Below, one piece after another: positions 1-8,567 of a DNA stretch of 64,000 nt. Positions within the stretch are counted from its first letter, which is position 1. Each line of letters starts with the position of its first letter. Made by a program: the position numbers and the translations under genes. This DNA is from Sphingobium sp. CAP-1. Its GTDB lineage: Bacteria > Pseudomonadota > Alphaproteobacteria > Sphingomonadales > Sphingomonadaceae. The stretch is from positions 2,684,001 through 2,748,000 of the forward strand of contig NZ_CP046252.1 of NCBI RefSeq assembly GCF_009720145.1, given 5' to 3'. The notes beneath the pieces were generated by a model. It was not told the origin of the DNA. It did not search any database and was given only the letters and a program-made list of their open reading frames with translations.

Positions 1-1166
1 GACAGCGAGCGGGTCGGATCGATCACGATCCGCGCCAGCCGCGCGGCGTCCAGCATCCCTTCTTCCTGATCAAAGTCCCAGGACCGCGACTGCTGCGCCA
101 TCAACCGGCGTTGCAACCGGTTGGCCAGCTTCGTCACCGCCCCCTGCAAGCTCACCAGTTGCTGGTCGAGGAAGCCGCGCAGGCGCACCAGCTCATCCTC
201 GTCGCACAATTCTTCGGGGCTGACGACCTCGTCGAATTTCAGCGTATAGGCCTTATAGTCGAAGCCCGGCGGCAGGTCGGACAGCGGCCGGTTGGGCCGG
301 ACCGGCATCATGCCTTCCTCGCCCATATCGTCCGCGCCGTCATCACTGTCGGCGTCGAACTCGTCGCTATAGTCGGTTTCGCCCTCTTCGGTGTCGCCGC
401 CCTGATCCTCGGCGCGCGCTTCGGCATTCATGTCGCTGTCGCCGGCCTCGTCCTGGCCGCTCTCGCCCTCTTCCTGCTGTTCTTCCTCGTCCTCGCCCTC
501 ATCCTGGGATTCGGGCTCGTCGGCGTCGGGCGGCACATCGGCGTCGATGAGCTGGAGATGCTCCAGCATCGCCGTGGTCAGCTTCTGGAAGGCGCGCTGG
601 TCGTCGATCGCCAGCATCAGCGCATCCAGATCGGTACCCGCCTTGTCCTCGATCCACTGGTCGACCATGGCGACGCCCGGCGCAGCCTCCGGCGGGATCG
701 CCTGCCCGGTCAGCCGTTCGCGCACCTTCAGCGCCAGCGCGGTCGACAGCGGCACCTCATCGGCCGACCGCGCCTTGCGGATCGCGTCGGACTTCAGCCG
801 CAGGTCGAGCGCGTGGTTGAGGTTGGCGCGCACGCCCTCCATCGCCCGCGCGCCGATCGCTTCGACCCGCGCCTGCTCGACCGCGTCGAACACCGCGCGC
901 GCGACTGCTTCGCCGGGCGCGGAGGCCGCATGGACCCTGGCATTATGATGGCGCAGCTTCAGCGCATAGGCGTCGGCGAAGCCACGGGCCAGCGCCACCT
1001 GATCGGCGGGCAGGGCACGGCCGGGCGTCGGCACCTTGATCGCCTTGCCGGCGGCATGGGGCGTGTCGGCGGTAAAGCCGACCTCGACTTCCGCATCGCG
1101 CGTGATCGCGCGGGCGGCGCCGGACAGCACATCCTTGAAGGCGTCGATGGGGGATCGTTCGCTCAC
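1..1166 (-). CDS. cobT: Cobaltochelatase subunit CobT, partial (3' end outside the window)
   Basis: This would be a subunit of the aerobic ATP-dependent cobaltochelatase (CobN-CobS-CobT) that inserts cobalt into hydrogenobyrinate a,c-diamide. The GTG start at 1166 gives an N-terminus beginning SERSPIDAFKD. About 388 codons are present before the edge. A helical N-terminal region is followed by a strongly acidic Asp/Glu-rich stretch at roughly residues 205-285, typical of CobT. The C-terminal von Willebrand A/MIDAS domain should lie beyond position 1. The start overlaps the stop of the OsmC gene (GTGA at 1163-1166), so the two are probably co-transcribed downstream of cobS. The call rests on the acidic linker and linkage to cobS. 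cobN is not in this window. Confidence 0.88.
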   Translation of the reverse strand, partial: MSERSPIDAFKDVLSGAARAITRDAEVEVGFTADTPHAAGKAIKVPTPGRALPADQVALARGFADAYALKLRHHNARVHAASAPGEAVARAVFDAVEQARVEAIGARAMEGVRANLNHALDLRLKSDAIRKARSADEVPLSTALALKVRERLTGQAIPPEAAPGVAMVDQWIEDKAGTDLDALMLAIDDQRAFQKLTTAMLEHLQLIDADVPPDADEPESQDEGEDEEEQQEEGESGQDEAGDSDMNAEARAEDQGGDTEEGETDYSDEFDADSDDGADDMGEEGMMPVRPNRPLSDLPPGFDYKAYTLKFDEVVSPEELCDEDELVRLRGFLDQQLVSLQGAVTKLANRLQRRLMAQQSRSWDFDQEEGMLDAARLARIVIDPTRSL

Positions 1167-1597
1167 GGCCGCTCCGGTTCGCGCACACGGGGAACGGCGA
1201 CCGTCTCGATCTGCGTTTCGACTTCGCTCATCAGCTTGTGGACCGGACATTTGGCGGCGACCGCGATCAGCCTGTCATGCTGTTCGTCGGTCAGCGGCCC
1301 GGCCAGCGCGATGCGGGTGGTCAGCTTGTAGACGCCCTTGCGTTCCTCGCTGGCGTCGCGCACCACGCCGACATGGATGCCCTCCACCGGGATGGCGTTG
1401 CGCTGCGCATACCAGAGCATGGTCATCGCCTTGCATGTGCCCAGCGCCGCATCATACAGGTCATGCGGGTCCGGCCCGGCGTCATCGCCGTCGGGCGCAG
1501 ACATGTCCGCGACGATCTCATGCCCCCGGATGCTGATCCGGTGCGCGGTGCCGCCCCCAATGCCACCTGCTGGGTCGATCCGTTCGACGACGATCAT
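1163..1597 (-). CDS. OsmC/Ohr-family peroxiredoxin-like protein
   Basis: The protein is 144 residues. The family's two reactive cysteines are visible: Cys55 in ALGTCKAM and Cys117 in AAKCPVHK. OsmC proteins reduce organic or fatty-acid hydroperoxides through this thiol pair in the cytoplasm. I chose the ATG at 1597 because GGGAG lies about nine bases upstream. A TTG at 1615 would add six residues without a better ribosome site. It lies between cobS and cobT, 36 bp from cobS, and its stop overlaps the cobT start. It is therefore probably a passenger in the cobST operon with no clear role in cobalt insertion. The substrate cannot be told from sequence. Confidence 0.88.
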   Translation of the reverse strand: MIVVERIDPAGGIGGGTAHRISIRGHEIVADMSAPDGDDAGPDPHDLYDAALGTCKAMTMLWYAQRNAIPVEGIHVGVVRDASEERKGVYKLTTRIALAGPLTDEQHDRLIAVAAKCPVHKLMSEVETQIETVAVPRVREPERP

Positions 1598-1633
1598 AGA
1601 GATGCTCCCGACCAAAAGGGCCGGAGCGAACGG

Positions 1634-2641
1634 TCAGTTCGCCCGGCTCGCCACGCTTTCCGGCAGATCCTTGCCGAACACGCGCTGATAATATTCGGCG
1701 ACCAACGCCCGTTCGGCCTCATCGCATTTGTTGAGGAAGGAGAGGCGGAAGGCGAAGCCGACATTCTTGAAGATCAGCGCATTCTGCGCCCAGCTAATCA
1801 CGGTGCGCGGCGACATGACGGTCGAGATGTCGCCGTTGATGAAGCCCTGCCGCGTCAGTTCGGCGACCTTGATCATATTCTCGACTTCCTTGCGGCCGCC
1901 CTCATGATCATATTCGCCCGACTTGGCCAGCACCACCTGCGCTTCGGTCGCGGCGGGGAGGTAGTTCAATGCCACCACCAGATTCCAGCGGTCCATCTGC
2001 CCCTGATTGATCTGCTGCGTGCCATGATAGAGGCCGGTCGTATCGCCCAGACCCACGGTGTTGGCGGTGGCGAACAGGCGGAACCAGGGATTGGGCCGGA
2101 TGACCCGATTCTGGTCCAGCAGCGTCATCTTGCCGTCCGTCTCCAGCACGCGCTGGATCACGAACATCACGTCCGGGCGGCCCGCGTCATATTCGTCGAA
2201 CACCAGCGCCACCGGCCGCTGCAACGACCAGGGCAACAACCCCTCGCGAAATTCCGTCACCTGCTGTCCGTCTTTCAGGACGATGGCGTCGCGCCCGACC
2301 AGGTCGATACGGCTGATATGCGCGTCGAGGTTGATGCGGATGCACGGCCATTTCAGGCGCGCGGCGACCTGTTCGATATGGCTCGACTTGCCGGTGCCAT
2401 GATAGCCCTGCACCATGACGCGGCGGTTATAGGCGAAGCCCGCCAGGATCGCCAGCGTGGTGTCCGGGTCGAACACATAGGCGGGGTCGAGGTCTGGCAC
2501 GCGCTCGTCGGCCTGCGAAAAGGCCGGGATCTTCATGTCGACATCGATACCGAAAACGTCGCGCGCATCCACTTCGCGGTCGGGCGATTCCAGCAGCGTT
2601 TCGGCGCGGGTGTCGGGTTGGACGTTCGAAATCTCGGTCAT
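1634..2641 (-). CDS. cobS: Cobaltochelatase subunit CobS (AAA+ ATPase)
   Basis: The protein is 335 residues, close to the 332 of the Pseudomonas denitrificans enzyme. It is a MoxR-type AAA+ ATPase. The Walker A is GYHGTGKSS and the Walker B region contains VALFDEYD-like residues (ALVFDEYDAG), followed by a sensor-1 segment LFATANTVG. With CobT it forms the ATPase part of aerobic cobaltochelatase. I chose the ATG at 2641 (MTEISNVQPD), matching the usual CobS start. Upstream ATGs at 2653 and 2698 would extend it without homologous residues. It is the first gene of a leftward cobS-osmC-cobT group. The roughly 220 bp upstream holds the 52-bp repeat described separately. Confidence 0.93.
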   Translation of the reverse strand: MTEISNVQPDTRAETLLESPDREVDARDVFGIDVDMKIPAFSQADERVPDLDPAYVFDPDTTLAILAGFAYNRRVMVQGYHGTGKSSHIEQVAARLKWPCIRINLDAHISRIDLVGRDAIVLKDGQQVTEFREGLLPWSLQRPVALVFDEYDAGRPDVMFVIQRVLETDGKMTLLDQNRVIRPNPWFRLFATANTVGLGDTTGLYHGTQQINQGQMDRWNLVVALNYLPAATEAQVVLAKSGEYDHEGGRKEVENMIKVAELTRQGFINGDISTVMSPRTVISWAQNALIFKNVGFAFRLSFLNKCDEAERALVAEYYQRVFGKDLPESVASRAN

Positions 2642-2817
2642 CGGGCAAGTCATCTTTCTGCGAGTCACTCCAGCCCCTAACCGATAATTTCGGGGCATGT
2701 CGATAGCGTGGGGTCTTGTCGCGTGCGGATCAAGCCGCCCATTGCGCCTAATTGGCCTTCTCGCTGTCCTACTCCCGGTCCCGACGATAGGCTGGCGGCG
2801 TCCGATCGCCCGAAGCC

Positions 2818-2869
2818 GGCGTTGCGCAATAAAATTTCAGGATTTGCGGGAAATGTGCGAAGTTAAGCG
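2818..2869. repeat. 52-bp intergenic repeat, copy A
   Basis: This copy is 43/52 identical to a second copy at 52007-52058 by my alignment. The best conserved half is TGCGGGAAA-x-GTGCGAAG followed by TTAAGCG, identical except at the x. The TTA inside it supplies the TAA stop of the leftward J-domain gene. It lies upstream of cobS. No function is known to me. Confidence 0.6.
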
Positions 2870-3480
2870 AAAGCCGAAGCCTTGCGCAAATGGCCATAGG
2901 CGTCGATCACGTCCTGCAACTGGCCTTCTTTGGTGCGGTCGCCGCCATTATGGTCGGGGTGATAGCGGCGCAGCAACTCGGTATAGCGGCCGCGCAGCGC
3001 CTTGCGGTCGGCGTCGATGGGGAGGCCCATCACCGACAATGCCTTGCGATCCTCGCCGGAGAGGAATTTGCCGTCCTGCCGCATCTGATTGTCGGCCCGC
3101 GCCTTGGCCACCCGCTCGCGGAACTTCGCGCCGATCGCGTCGAGCGGGTCTTGAAAATCCGACCATTTGGGCGGCGGGCTGGCGGCGTTGCTGGAAAAGG
3201 CGCGCGTCTCCCGCTCCCACCCGGCATAGGGGCGCTGCGCGGCGGCGATTTCCTCCGCGCTCATGCCGGTGAAGAAATTATAGCCCTGATTGAAGGCGCG
3301 GACATGGTCCAGGCACAGCCAGCGCCAGCGCGGGCCTTCCTGGTTCGATCGCTGTCCTTCCGCCGGCGGCGCGCGGAACTCGCCCGGCTCCGGGCAGCCT
3401 GGCGCCGCGCAGGGGCGGTCGCTTTCCACGCGGCCATGGAAACGGTTGAAACGACGGGTCGAGAAAGGATCGCTGCTCAA
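2863..3480 (-). CDS. J-domain protein with an N-terminal Cys/His cluster
   Basis: The protein is 205 residues. The C-terminal J domain carries the HPD motif (RRYHPDHNGG, residues 174-176), which stimulates Hsp70 ATPase. There is no Gly/Phe or CxxCxGxG zinc region, so it is a class III DnaJ. The N-terminal part has Cys24, Cys29, Cys56 and His59 in a C-x4-C...C-x2-H pattern that could bind a metal. I place the start at TTG 3480 because AGGA sits five bases upstream and the next in-frame starts lie inside bolA. It is divergent from bolA, 45 bp apart, an arrangement I associate with sphingomonads. The client is unknown. Confidence 0.85.
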   Translation of the reverse strand: MSSDPFSTRRFNRFHGRVESDRPCAAPGCPEPGEFRAPPAEGQRSNQEGPRWRWLCLDHVRAFNQGYNFFTGMSAEEIAAAQRPYAGWERETRAFSSNAASPPPKWSDFQDPLDAIGAKFRERVAKARADNQMRQDGKFLSGEDRKALSVMGLPIDADRKALRGRYTELLRRYHPDHNGGDRTKEGQLQDVIDAYGHLRKASAFA

Positions 3481-3525
3481 GATTGTCCTGATGGATTGTC
3501 GGGCAAAGCAGCCTATATAGGCGAC

Positions 3526-3828
3526 ATGACCACCGACCTCAAAGGCCCAAAGGCGGGGCCAATCGCCACCGAAATCGAGGCGCGGCTGCGCGCCGCCCTG
3601 TCGCCCGCTTCTCTCGCCGTCATCGACGACAGCGAAAAACATCGTGGCCATGCCGGCCATGACGGGTCGGGCGAAAGCCATTTCACGGTCGAGATTGTGG
3701 CGGATCGCTTCACTGGCCAGAGCCGCGTCGCGCGCCAGCGCCTCGTCAACGCCGCGCTGGCCGACCTGCTGCGCGACAAGGTTCACGCCCTCGCCATCAA
3801 GGCGCGTGCGCCCGGAGAAACCGGATGA
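3526..3828 (+). CDS. BolA-family protein
   Basis: The protein is 100 residues with the BolA fold signature. A conserved histidine region (EKHRGHAGHDGSGESHF) is followed by SRVARQRLVNAALADLL and a C-terminal VHALAIKARAP. BolA proteins pair with monothiol glutaredoxins to handle [2Fe-2S] clusters or act as regulators of cell shape and stress. It starts 45 bp from the divergent J-domain gene. Its TGA overlaps the ATG of the pirin gene (ATGA at 3825-3828), so these two are translationally coupled. Which BolA subgroup it belongs to is not settled by sequence alone. Confidence 0.92.
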   Translation: MTTDLKGPKAGPIATEIEARLRAALSPASLAVIDDSEKHRGHAGHDGSGESHFTVEIVADRFTGQSRVARQRLVNAALADLLRDKVHALAIKARAPGETG

Positions 3829-4730
3829 CCCCCGACGATCTCCTCATTCAGGCGATTGCGCCGACCACCCATGATCTGGGCGATTTCAAGGTGCATCGCT
3901 CGCTGCCGGCAAAGGGCCGCACCATGGTCGGTCCCTTCATCTTCTTCGATCAGGCGGGGCCGGCGAAGATCGGCGCGGGGCAGGGGATCGACGTGCGGCC
4001 GCACCCGCATATCAACCTCGCCACCGTCACCTATATGTATGAAGGCGCCTTCCTCCACCGGGATTCGCTCGGCACCGAGCAGTTGATCGAGCCGGGCGCG
4101 GTCAATCTGATGACGGCGGGCAAGGGCATCGTCCATAGCGAACGCTCGCCCGACGAGGATCGCGGCAGAGTGTCGAAGTTGTCGGCGATCCAGACCTGGC
4201 TGGCTCTGCCCGACCGGTTCGAGGAGATGGACCCGGCGTTCGAACATGTGAGCGAAGGCGGCCTGCCGGTGATCGAGGATGGCGCGGTGCGCGCCCGCGT
4301 CATCATGGGATCGCTCTGGGGCGCGACCTCGCCCGTTACCACCTATGCCCAGACCATCTATGCCGACATCCAGCTTGCGCCGGGCGGCCGCATCGCGATC
4401 GATCCGTCGGCGGACGAGCGCGCCCTCTATGTGTCGGGCGGCGACGCCGCGCTCGACGGGCTGCTGCTGGCGCCGCAGACCCTCTATGTGCTGCGCCCTG
4501 GCACATCGGCCACGCTGATGAGCGTGGATGGCGGCCGGGTCGTGCTGTGCGGCGGGGAGGCTTTCACCTCGCCGCGTCATGTCTGGTGGAATTTCGTCGC
4601 CTCGACACCCGACCGGCTGATGCAGGCGCGTGAGGATTGGGACGCGATGCGCTTCCCGCTGATCCCCGGCGACGATCAGGAATATATCCCGATCCCGCAG
4701 GGCCGGCCCAAGACGATCAGCTATCCCTGA
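3825..4730 (+). CDS. Pirin-family cupin protein
   Basis: The protein is 301 residues. The N-terminal cupin has the pirin metal site: HPHIN at about residues 65-69, then a third His and the glutamate-bearing GKGIVHSERSPDE segment around 100-112. The C-terminal half is the second, degenerate cupin. Pirins bind Fe or other divalent metals. Some have quercetin 2,3-dioxygenase activity and others modulate enzymes or transcription. It is coupled to bolA by an ATGA overlap. It meets the DUF3426 gene tail to tail with no spacer (stop 4728-4730, opposite stop 4731-4733). The substrate is unknown. Confidence 0.92.
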   Translation: MTPDDLLIQAIAPTTHDLGDFKVHRSLPAKGRTMVGPFIFFDQAGPAKIGAGQGIDVRPHPHINLATVTYMYEGAFLHRDSLGTEQLIEPGAVNLMTAGKGIVHSERSPDEDRGRVSKLSAIQTWLALPDRFEEMDPAFEHVSEGGLPVIEDGAVRARVIMGSLWGATSPVTTYAQTIYADIQLAPGGRIAIDPSADERALYVSGGDAALDGLLLAPQTLYVLRPGTSATLMSVDGGRVVLCGGEAFTSPRHVWWNFVASTPDRLMQAREDWDAMRFPLIPGDDQEYIPIPQGRPKTISYP

Positions 4731-5558
4731 TCAGGGTACGAAGGTCAGCGACAGATTTTCGGCATTCTTGGGAATGTCGATCCGGCTCTCGTTGATCGAC
4801 GCTTCCTCGCCGGGCTTCAGCCGGGTCTTGTCGGCCTTGGTCGTCCAACTGAACACCAGCCGGTTCTGCCGGTCGCGCAGTTGCACCAGCACTGGTGGCA
4901 CCGGCAGCGCCTGCGCGCCGCTGTTCACGATCCGCGCGCCGAACGCGAAATATTCCTCGCCGGTCGGCAGCTTGCGGCGCTCGGCGGGCTTGGACAGGTA
5001 GAAAAGCAGATCGGGATCGCCCTCTTCCGGCACGATGCCCATCGCCACCATCCAGGATGGCGCGCCGAAATAATAGAGCGCGCCGCCCGCCGCCGCGACC
5101 GCCAGGAAAAAGCCCGCCGCCGCATAGGTCCACAGCTTGAGCATGTTGCGGCGCGGCTTGAAAGGCGGCGCGGGTGCGAAGGGGCTTGGCTCGGCGGGAT
5201 CGACCGGCGCGCCGGCGTAGATGTCGTCGAAGCGATGATCGGCGGGCGCCGCCGCGCGCGGCGCAGGGTCCGCCTCTGCGGCTGGCGTGGCGACGGGTTC
5301 CGGCGTGGGGTCCGGTTCCGGCGTGGCGGCAGGACTTTCCGGGACCGGCGGCGGCGGAGGTGGCGGCGCGGTCGCGCGAACGGGAGCGGCCACAGGGGCT
5401 TCGGCCATGGCGGGCGCGGTTTCGCGCGCCGGCAGGACCGCCGGTTCCTGGAACCAGCTATGCTTGCACGCTGCGCAACGGACCTGGCGGCCATTCGAGC
5501 CTACGGCGCTGTCGGGCACGACATAGCGGGTCGCGCAATTGGGGCACACCAGGATCAT
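4731..5558 (-). CDS. Zinc-ribbon / DUF3426 membrane protein
   Basis: The protein is 275 residues. The N-terminus is an MJ0042-type zinc finger, CPNCATRY then CAACKHSW (two CxxC pairs). It is followed by a long Pro/Ala/Glu-rich linker (about residues 45-125), one transmembrane helix around residues 135-157 and a DUF3426 domain at the C-terminus. Topology predicts a cytoplasmic zinc ribbon and a periplasmic DUF3426 domain. The function is not established for the family. I used the ATG at 5558, where MILVCPNC matches family starts. It is divergent from ftsE, with 168 bp between. Confidence 0.9.
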   Translation of the reverse strand: MILVCPNCATRYVVPDSAVGSNGRQVRCAACKHSWFQEPAVLPARETAPAMAEAPVAAPVRATAPPPPPPPVPESPAATPEPDPTPEPVATPAAEADPAPRAAAPADHRFDDIYAGAPVDPAEPSPFAPAPPFKPRRNMLKLWTYAAAGFFLAVAAAGGALYYFGAPSWMVAMGIVPEEGDPDLLFYLSKPAERRKLPTGEEYFAFGARIVNSGAQALPVPPVLVQLRDRQNRLVFSWTTKADKTRLKPGEEASINESRIDIPKNAENLSLTFVP

Positions 5559-5726
5559 TCCGCTTATTAGGCATGGCAGGGACTCGCGCGCAAGCGGCAA
5601 CAAGCGGACAGGCGATGCAATGCGACTCGCCTGATCGCGCGGCGCGGGCTTTACGGCGGACCATCCGCTGTGCCATGGCTGACGCTTCGGGGACGCAGGG
5701 AGCGCGACAGCGCCAGATTTTACACT

Positions 5727-6437
5727 ATGTCGGCCATCGTCCAGTTCGAAAATGTCGGTCTGCGCTATGGTCTGGACAGTGAAACCCTGTCCGACGTGAG
5801 CTTTTCGCTGGCCGGCGGCGGCTTCTATTTCCTGACCGGCGCGTCGGGCGCGGGCAAGACCTCGCTGCTCAAACTCCTCTACCTCGCCCAGCGGCCCAGC
5901 CGCGGCGTCATCCGCCTGTTCGGCGAAGATGTCGTCACGTTGCCCAGAAAAAGATTGCCCGGCTTCCGTCGCCGCATCGGCGTCGTATTCCAGGATTTCC
6001 GGCTCGTGCCCCACCTGTCCGCCTATGACAATATCGCGCTGCCCCTGCGCGTCGCGGGCATGGAGGAAGATGAGATCGACGCGCCGGTCGCCGAAATGCT
6101 GAGCTGGGTCGGCCTTGGCGATCGCGGTCAGGCGCGGCCCGCGACCCTGTCGGGCGGGGAGCAGCAGCGCGTCGCCATCGCTCGCGCGGTCATTGGCCGG
6201 CCCGAAATATTGGTTGCTGACGAACCGACCGGCAACGTCGACGCCGACATGGCGAAGCGGCTCATGACCCTGTTCGAAGCGCTCAATCGGCTTGGCACCA
6301 CGATCGTCGTCGCTACCCACGATCTGCCGCTGATCGCGCAGGTGCGCGACGCACAGATGATGCGGCTGGACAAGGGCCGGCTTGCCGATCCGACCGGCAC
6401 GCTGCGCTACCCGCCGCGCACGCAGGATCGGTCCTGA
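5727..6437 (+). CDS. ftsE: Cell-division ATP-binding protein FtsE
   Basis: The ABC ATPase is 236 residues. The Walker A is GASGAGKTS (about residues 38-46), the signature is LSGGEQQR and the Walker B is ILVADEPTGNVD. FtsE with FtsX forms a divisome complex that couples septal constriction to periplasmic peptidoglycan hydrolase activation rather than to transport. The VFQDFRLVPHLSAYDN segment is characteristic of FtsE. Its TGA overlaps the ATG of ftsX (TGATG, 6435-6439). It heads a four-gene rightward run, ftsE-ftsX-ydcF-plsC. Confidence 0.94.
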   Translation: MSAIVQFENVGLRYGLDSETLSDVSFSLAGGGFYFLTGASGAGKTSLLKLLYLAQRPSRGVIRLFGEDVVTLPRKRLPGFRRRIGVVFQDFRLVPHLSAYDNIALPLRVAGMEEDEIDAPVAEMLSWVGLGDRGQARPATLSGGEQQRVAIARAVIGRPEILVADEPTGNVDADMAKRLMTLFEALNRLGTTIVVATHDLPLIAQVRDAQMMRLDKGRLADPTGTLRYPPRTQDRS

Positions 6438-7342
6438 TGGCCAGCCACGCCAATCGCAAGGCGGCGTCGGCCGCGCGCCATCGCCTGCTGCCCGGCGGCC
6501 GGGTCGCGGGGCCGATGCCCTGGATCATCGCCATCATGATGTTCCTGACGGTGCTGTCCGCCGCCGCCAGTCTGGGCCTGAATGCGGCGGTTCGGTCGAT
6601 GAGTGCCGATCTGGCCGGCCGCGCCAGCGTGCAGGTGGTGGAGGCCGATGCGCAGGCGCGCGATCGGCTCGCGGCCCGCACCTTGCAGGCGCTGCGGGGC
6701 GCCGAAGGGGTGCGCGCCGCCGATCCGGTTGATCCCGCCGCGCTCGCGGACCAGCTTCGTCCCTGGCTCGGCGATGCGGCGACCAGCGGCGACCTGCCGG
6801 TGCCGGCGCTGATCGATGTGATGCTGACGCCCGGCGACGCGGACGCCAGGGTCGATCACCTGCGCCGCCTGCTCGGCGGCCTGTCGCCGAAGCTGCGGAT
6901 CGAGCCGCACGCCGCCTTTCTGCTGCCGCTCGCCGGGTTGCTGACCGCATTGGGCTGGCTTGCCGCCGGCGTGGTCGCGCTGATGGCGCTGGCGACCGGC
7001 GCGGTGGTGGTGCTGGCGGCGCGCGGCGCGCATGACAGTCATCGCGGCACGATCGACGTGCTGCACCTGATGGGATCGACCGATGTGCAGATTGCCCGGC
7101 TGTTCCAGCGGCGCATCGGCCTTGATGCGCTGATGGGCAGCGCGCTGGGCTTTGCCTTTGCGCTACTGGTGATCGGGCTGATCGGCCTGCGCCTGTCAGC
7201 CGCCGGATCGGAGTTGCTGGGGGCTGTCGATCTGGACGCGCGCAGTTGGGTCATGCTTGGGTTGCTGCCGATATTGGGCGTGATCCTCGCCACGCTGACC
7301 GCGCGCTGGACGGTGTTGCGGGCATTGGGGCGGTCGCTATGA
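6437..7342 (+). CDS. ftsX: Cell-division protein FtsX
   Basis: The protein is 301 residues with the FtsX layout. A short cytoplasmic N-terminus leads into a first membrane helix (about residues 28-50), a periplasmic domain of roughly 110 residues, then three more helices near 160-190, 220-250 and 265-290. The HDSHRGTIDVLHLMGSTD loop between helices 2 and 3 matches the FtsX/MacB-type coupling region. It partners FtsE in the divisome. It overlaps ftsE upstream and ydcF downstream (ATGA at 7339-7342), so all three are probably translated from one mRNA. Confidence 0.92.
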   Translation: MASHANRKAASAARHRLLPGGRVAGPMPWIIAIMMFLTVLSAAASLGLNAAVRSMSADLAGRASVQVVEADAQARDRLAARTLQALRGAEGVRAADPVDPAALADQLRPWLGDAATSGDLPVPALIDVMLTPGDADARVDHLRRLLGGLSPKLRIEPHAAFLLPLAGLLTALGWLAAGVVALMALATGAVVVLAARGAHDSHRGTIDVLHLMGSTDVQIARLFQRRIGLDALMGSALGFAFALLVIGLIGLRLSAAGSELLGAVDLDARSWVMLGLLPILGVILATLTARWTVLRALGRSL

Positions 7343-7869
7343 TCGTCCGCCTCGCCGCCGTCACTCTGCTCGCCTGGATGCTGGGCTTCGCCTGGTTCGC
7401 GATCTTTCTGCCGCAGCCGCTCGACGGCCGCCAGACCGACGCGATCGTCGTGCTGACCGGCGGGGCGGGGCGGATCGATCGGGGCATCGCCCTGTTGCAG
7501 GATGGCGCGGCCAAGCGGATGCTGATCTCCGGCGTCGACCGTTCCGTGCGGCCGGTCGAGCTGGCGGCGCAATATAACACACCCGATCAGCTCTTTGCCT
7601 GCTGCATCACGCTGGGCCGGGAGGCGATCGACACAAGGTCCAACGCGATTGAGACGGCGCGCTGGCTGGAGCGGCGCGATTACAAGACGGTGCGGCTGAT
7701 CACCACCGACTGGCATATGCGCCGCGCCGCGCTGGAATTGCGGCAGGCGCTTCCGGGGCGCGTCACCATCGTCTATGACGCCGTGCCCAGCCGGCCGAGC
7801 CTTAGCGTGCTGCTGCGCGAATATAATAAATATCTGGTGCGGCGGGCCGCTGCGCTGATCGGCATTTAA
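7339..7869 (+). CDS. YdcF/SanA-like DUF218 protein
   Basis: The protein is 176 residues. An N-terminal hydrophobic anchor (residues 1-25) is followed by a DUF218 domain. The strand DAIVVLTGGAGRIDRG and the later segments TRSNAIETARWL and ITTDWHMRRAALEL are the family's conserved polar motifs. DUF218 proteins are linked to envelope integrity (SanA, ElyC) and have a Rossmann-like fold, but their reaction is uncertain. I chose the ATG at 7339, which overlaps the ftsX stop. It sits 11 bp before plsC. The context suggests an envelope role alongside FtsEX and phospholipid synthesis. Confidence 0.86.
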   Translation: MIVRLAAVTLLAWMLGFAWFAIFLPQPLDGRQTDAIVVLTGGAGRIDRGIALLQDGAAKRMLISGVDRSVRPVELAAQYNTPDQLFACCITLGREAIDTRSNAIETARWLERRDYKTVRLITTDWHMRRAALELRQALPGRVTIVYDAVPSRPSLSVLLREYNKYLVRRAAALIGI

Positions 7870-7880
7870 GACAGGCATCC

Positions 7881-8567
7881 ATGTTGACCGCGTTCCGTTC
7901 CCTCCTGTTCATGCTCGCTTTCTATCCGGGCAGCCTGATCTTCGTGCTGTGGGGCATGGCTTTTGGCTGGACCACGCCGCTGATGGTGCAGCATACCGCT
8001 ACCGGCTGGAGCCGCTTCCATCGCCTCTGCGTGCGCTGGATATTGGGGCAGAAGGTGGTGGTGGACGGTGATCTGCCGCAGGGCGCCTATCTCTATATTT
8101 TCAAGCATGAATCGATGTTCGAGACGATCGACATTCTCTGCCTGTTCGATCGGCCGGCGATCGGGGCGAAGCGGGAGTTGTTCGACATTCCGCTGTGGGG
8201 CGGGATCGCCCGCCGCTATGGCCTGATCCCGATCGAGCGGACCGCCGGGGCCAGCGCCTTGCGCGCCTTGCGGGCGGCGGCGAAGGACCGGATCGCGCAG
8301 GGGCGGGCGATCTGCCTGTTCCCGGAAGGGACGCGGGTTCCCCATGGCGAATCCCCGCCGCTGAAATCGGGCTTTGCGGGGCTATACAGCCTGCTCGGCC
8401 TGCCGGTGGTGCCGATCGCGATCGACAGCGGGCGGGTGTCGCCGCGCGGCAAATTCCTCAAGCGCGCCGGCACCATCACCTATAAGGTGGGGGAGATCGT
8501 CCCCGTCGGCCTCGACCGTCACGAGGCCGAGGCGCGGGTTCATGCGGCGATCAACGCCCTGAACTAA
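7881..8567 (+). CDS. plsC: 1-acyl-sn-glycerol-3-phosphate acyltransferase (PlsC family)
   Basis: The protein is 228 residues with an N-terminal membrane helix. The acyltransferase blocks are present: KHESMFET (block I), the GLIPIERT segment, then LFPEGTR (block III) and a VVPIAID block IV. PlsC makes phosphatidic acid from lysophosphatidic acid at the inner membrane. Block I has His followed four residues later by Glu instead of Asp (HX4E), a variant I know from other proteobacterial PlsC proteins, so it need not be inactive. Its TAA overlaps the opposing tyrC stop by two bases (8564-8567). Confidence 0.9.
   Translation: MLTAFRSLLFMLAFYPGSLIFVLWGMAFGWTTPLMVQHTATGWSRFHRLCVRWILGQKVVVDGDLPQGAYLYIFKHESMFETIDILCLFDRPAIGAKRELFDIPLWGGIARRYGLIPIERTAGASALRALRAAAKDRIAQGRAICLFPEGTRVPHGESPPLKSGFAGLYSLLGLPVVPIAIDSGRVSPRGKFLKRAGTITYKVGEIVPVGLDRHEAEARVHAAINALN

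Noticed and set aside
111..1331. 406-codon frame antisense to cobT
   Set aside because: Low-complexity hydrophobic runs mirror the acidic region of CobT. It is a shadow.
7881..8567. PlsC as an inactive homologue because of HX4E
   Set aside because: The Glu variant of block I occurs in other proteobacterial PlsC proteins and all other blocks are intact.
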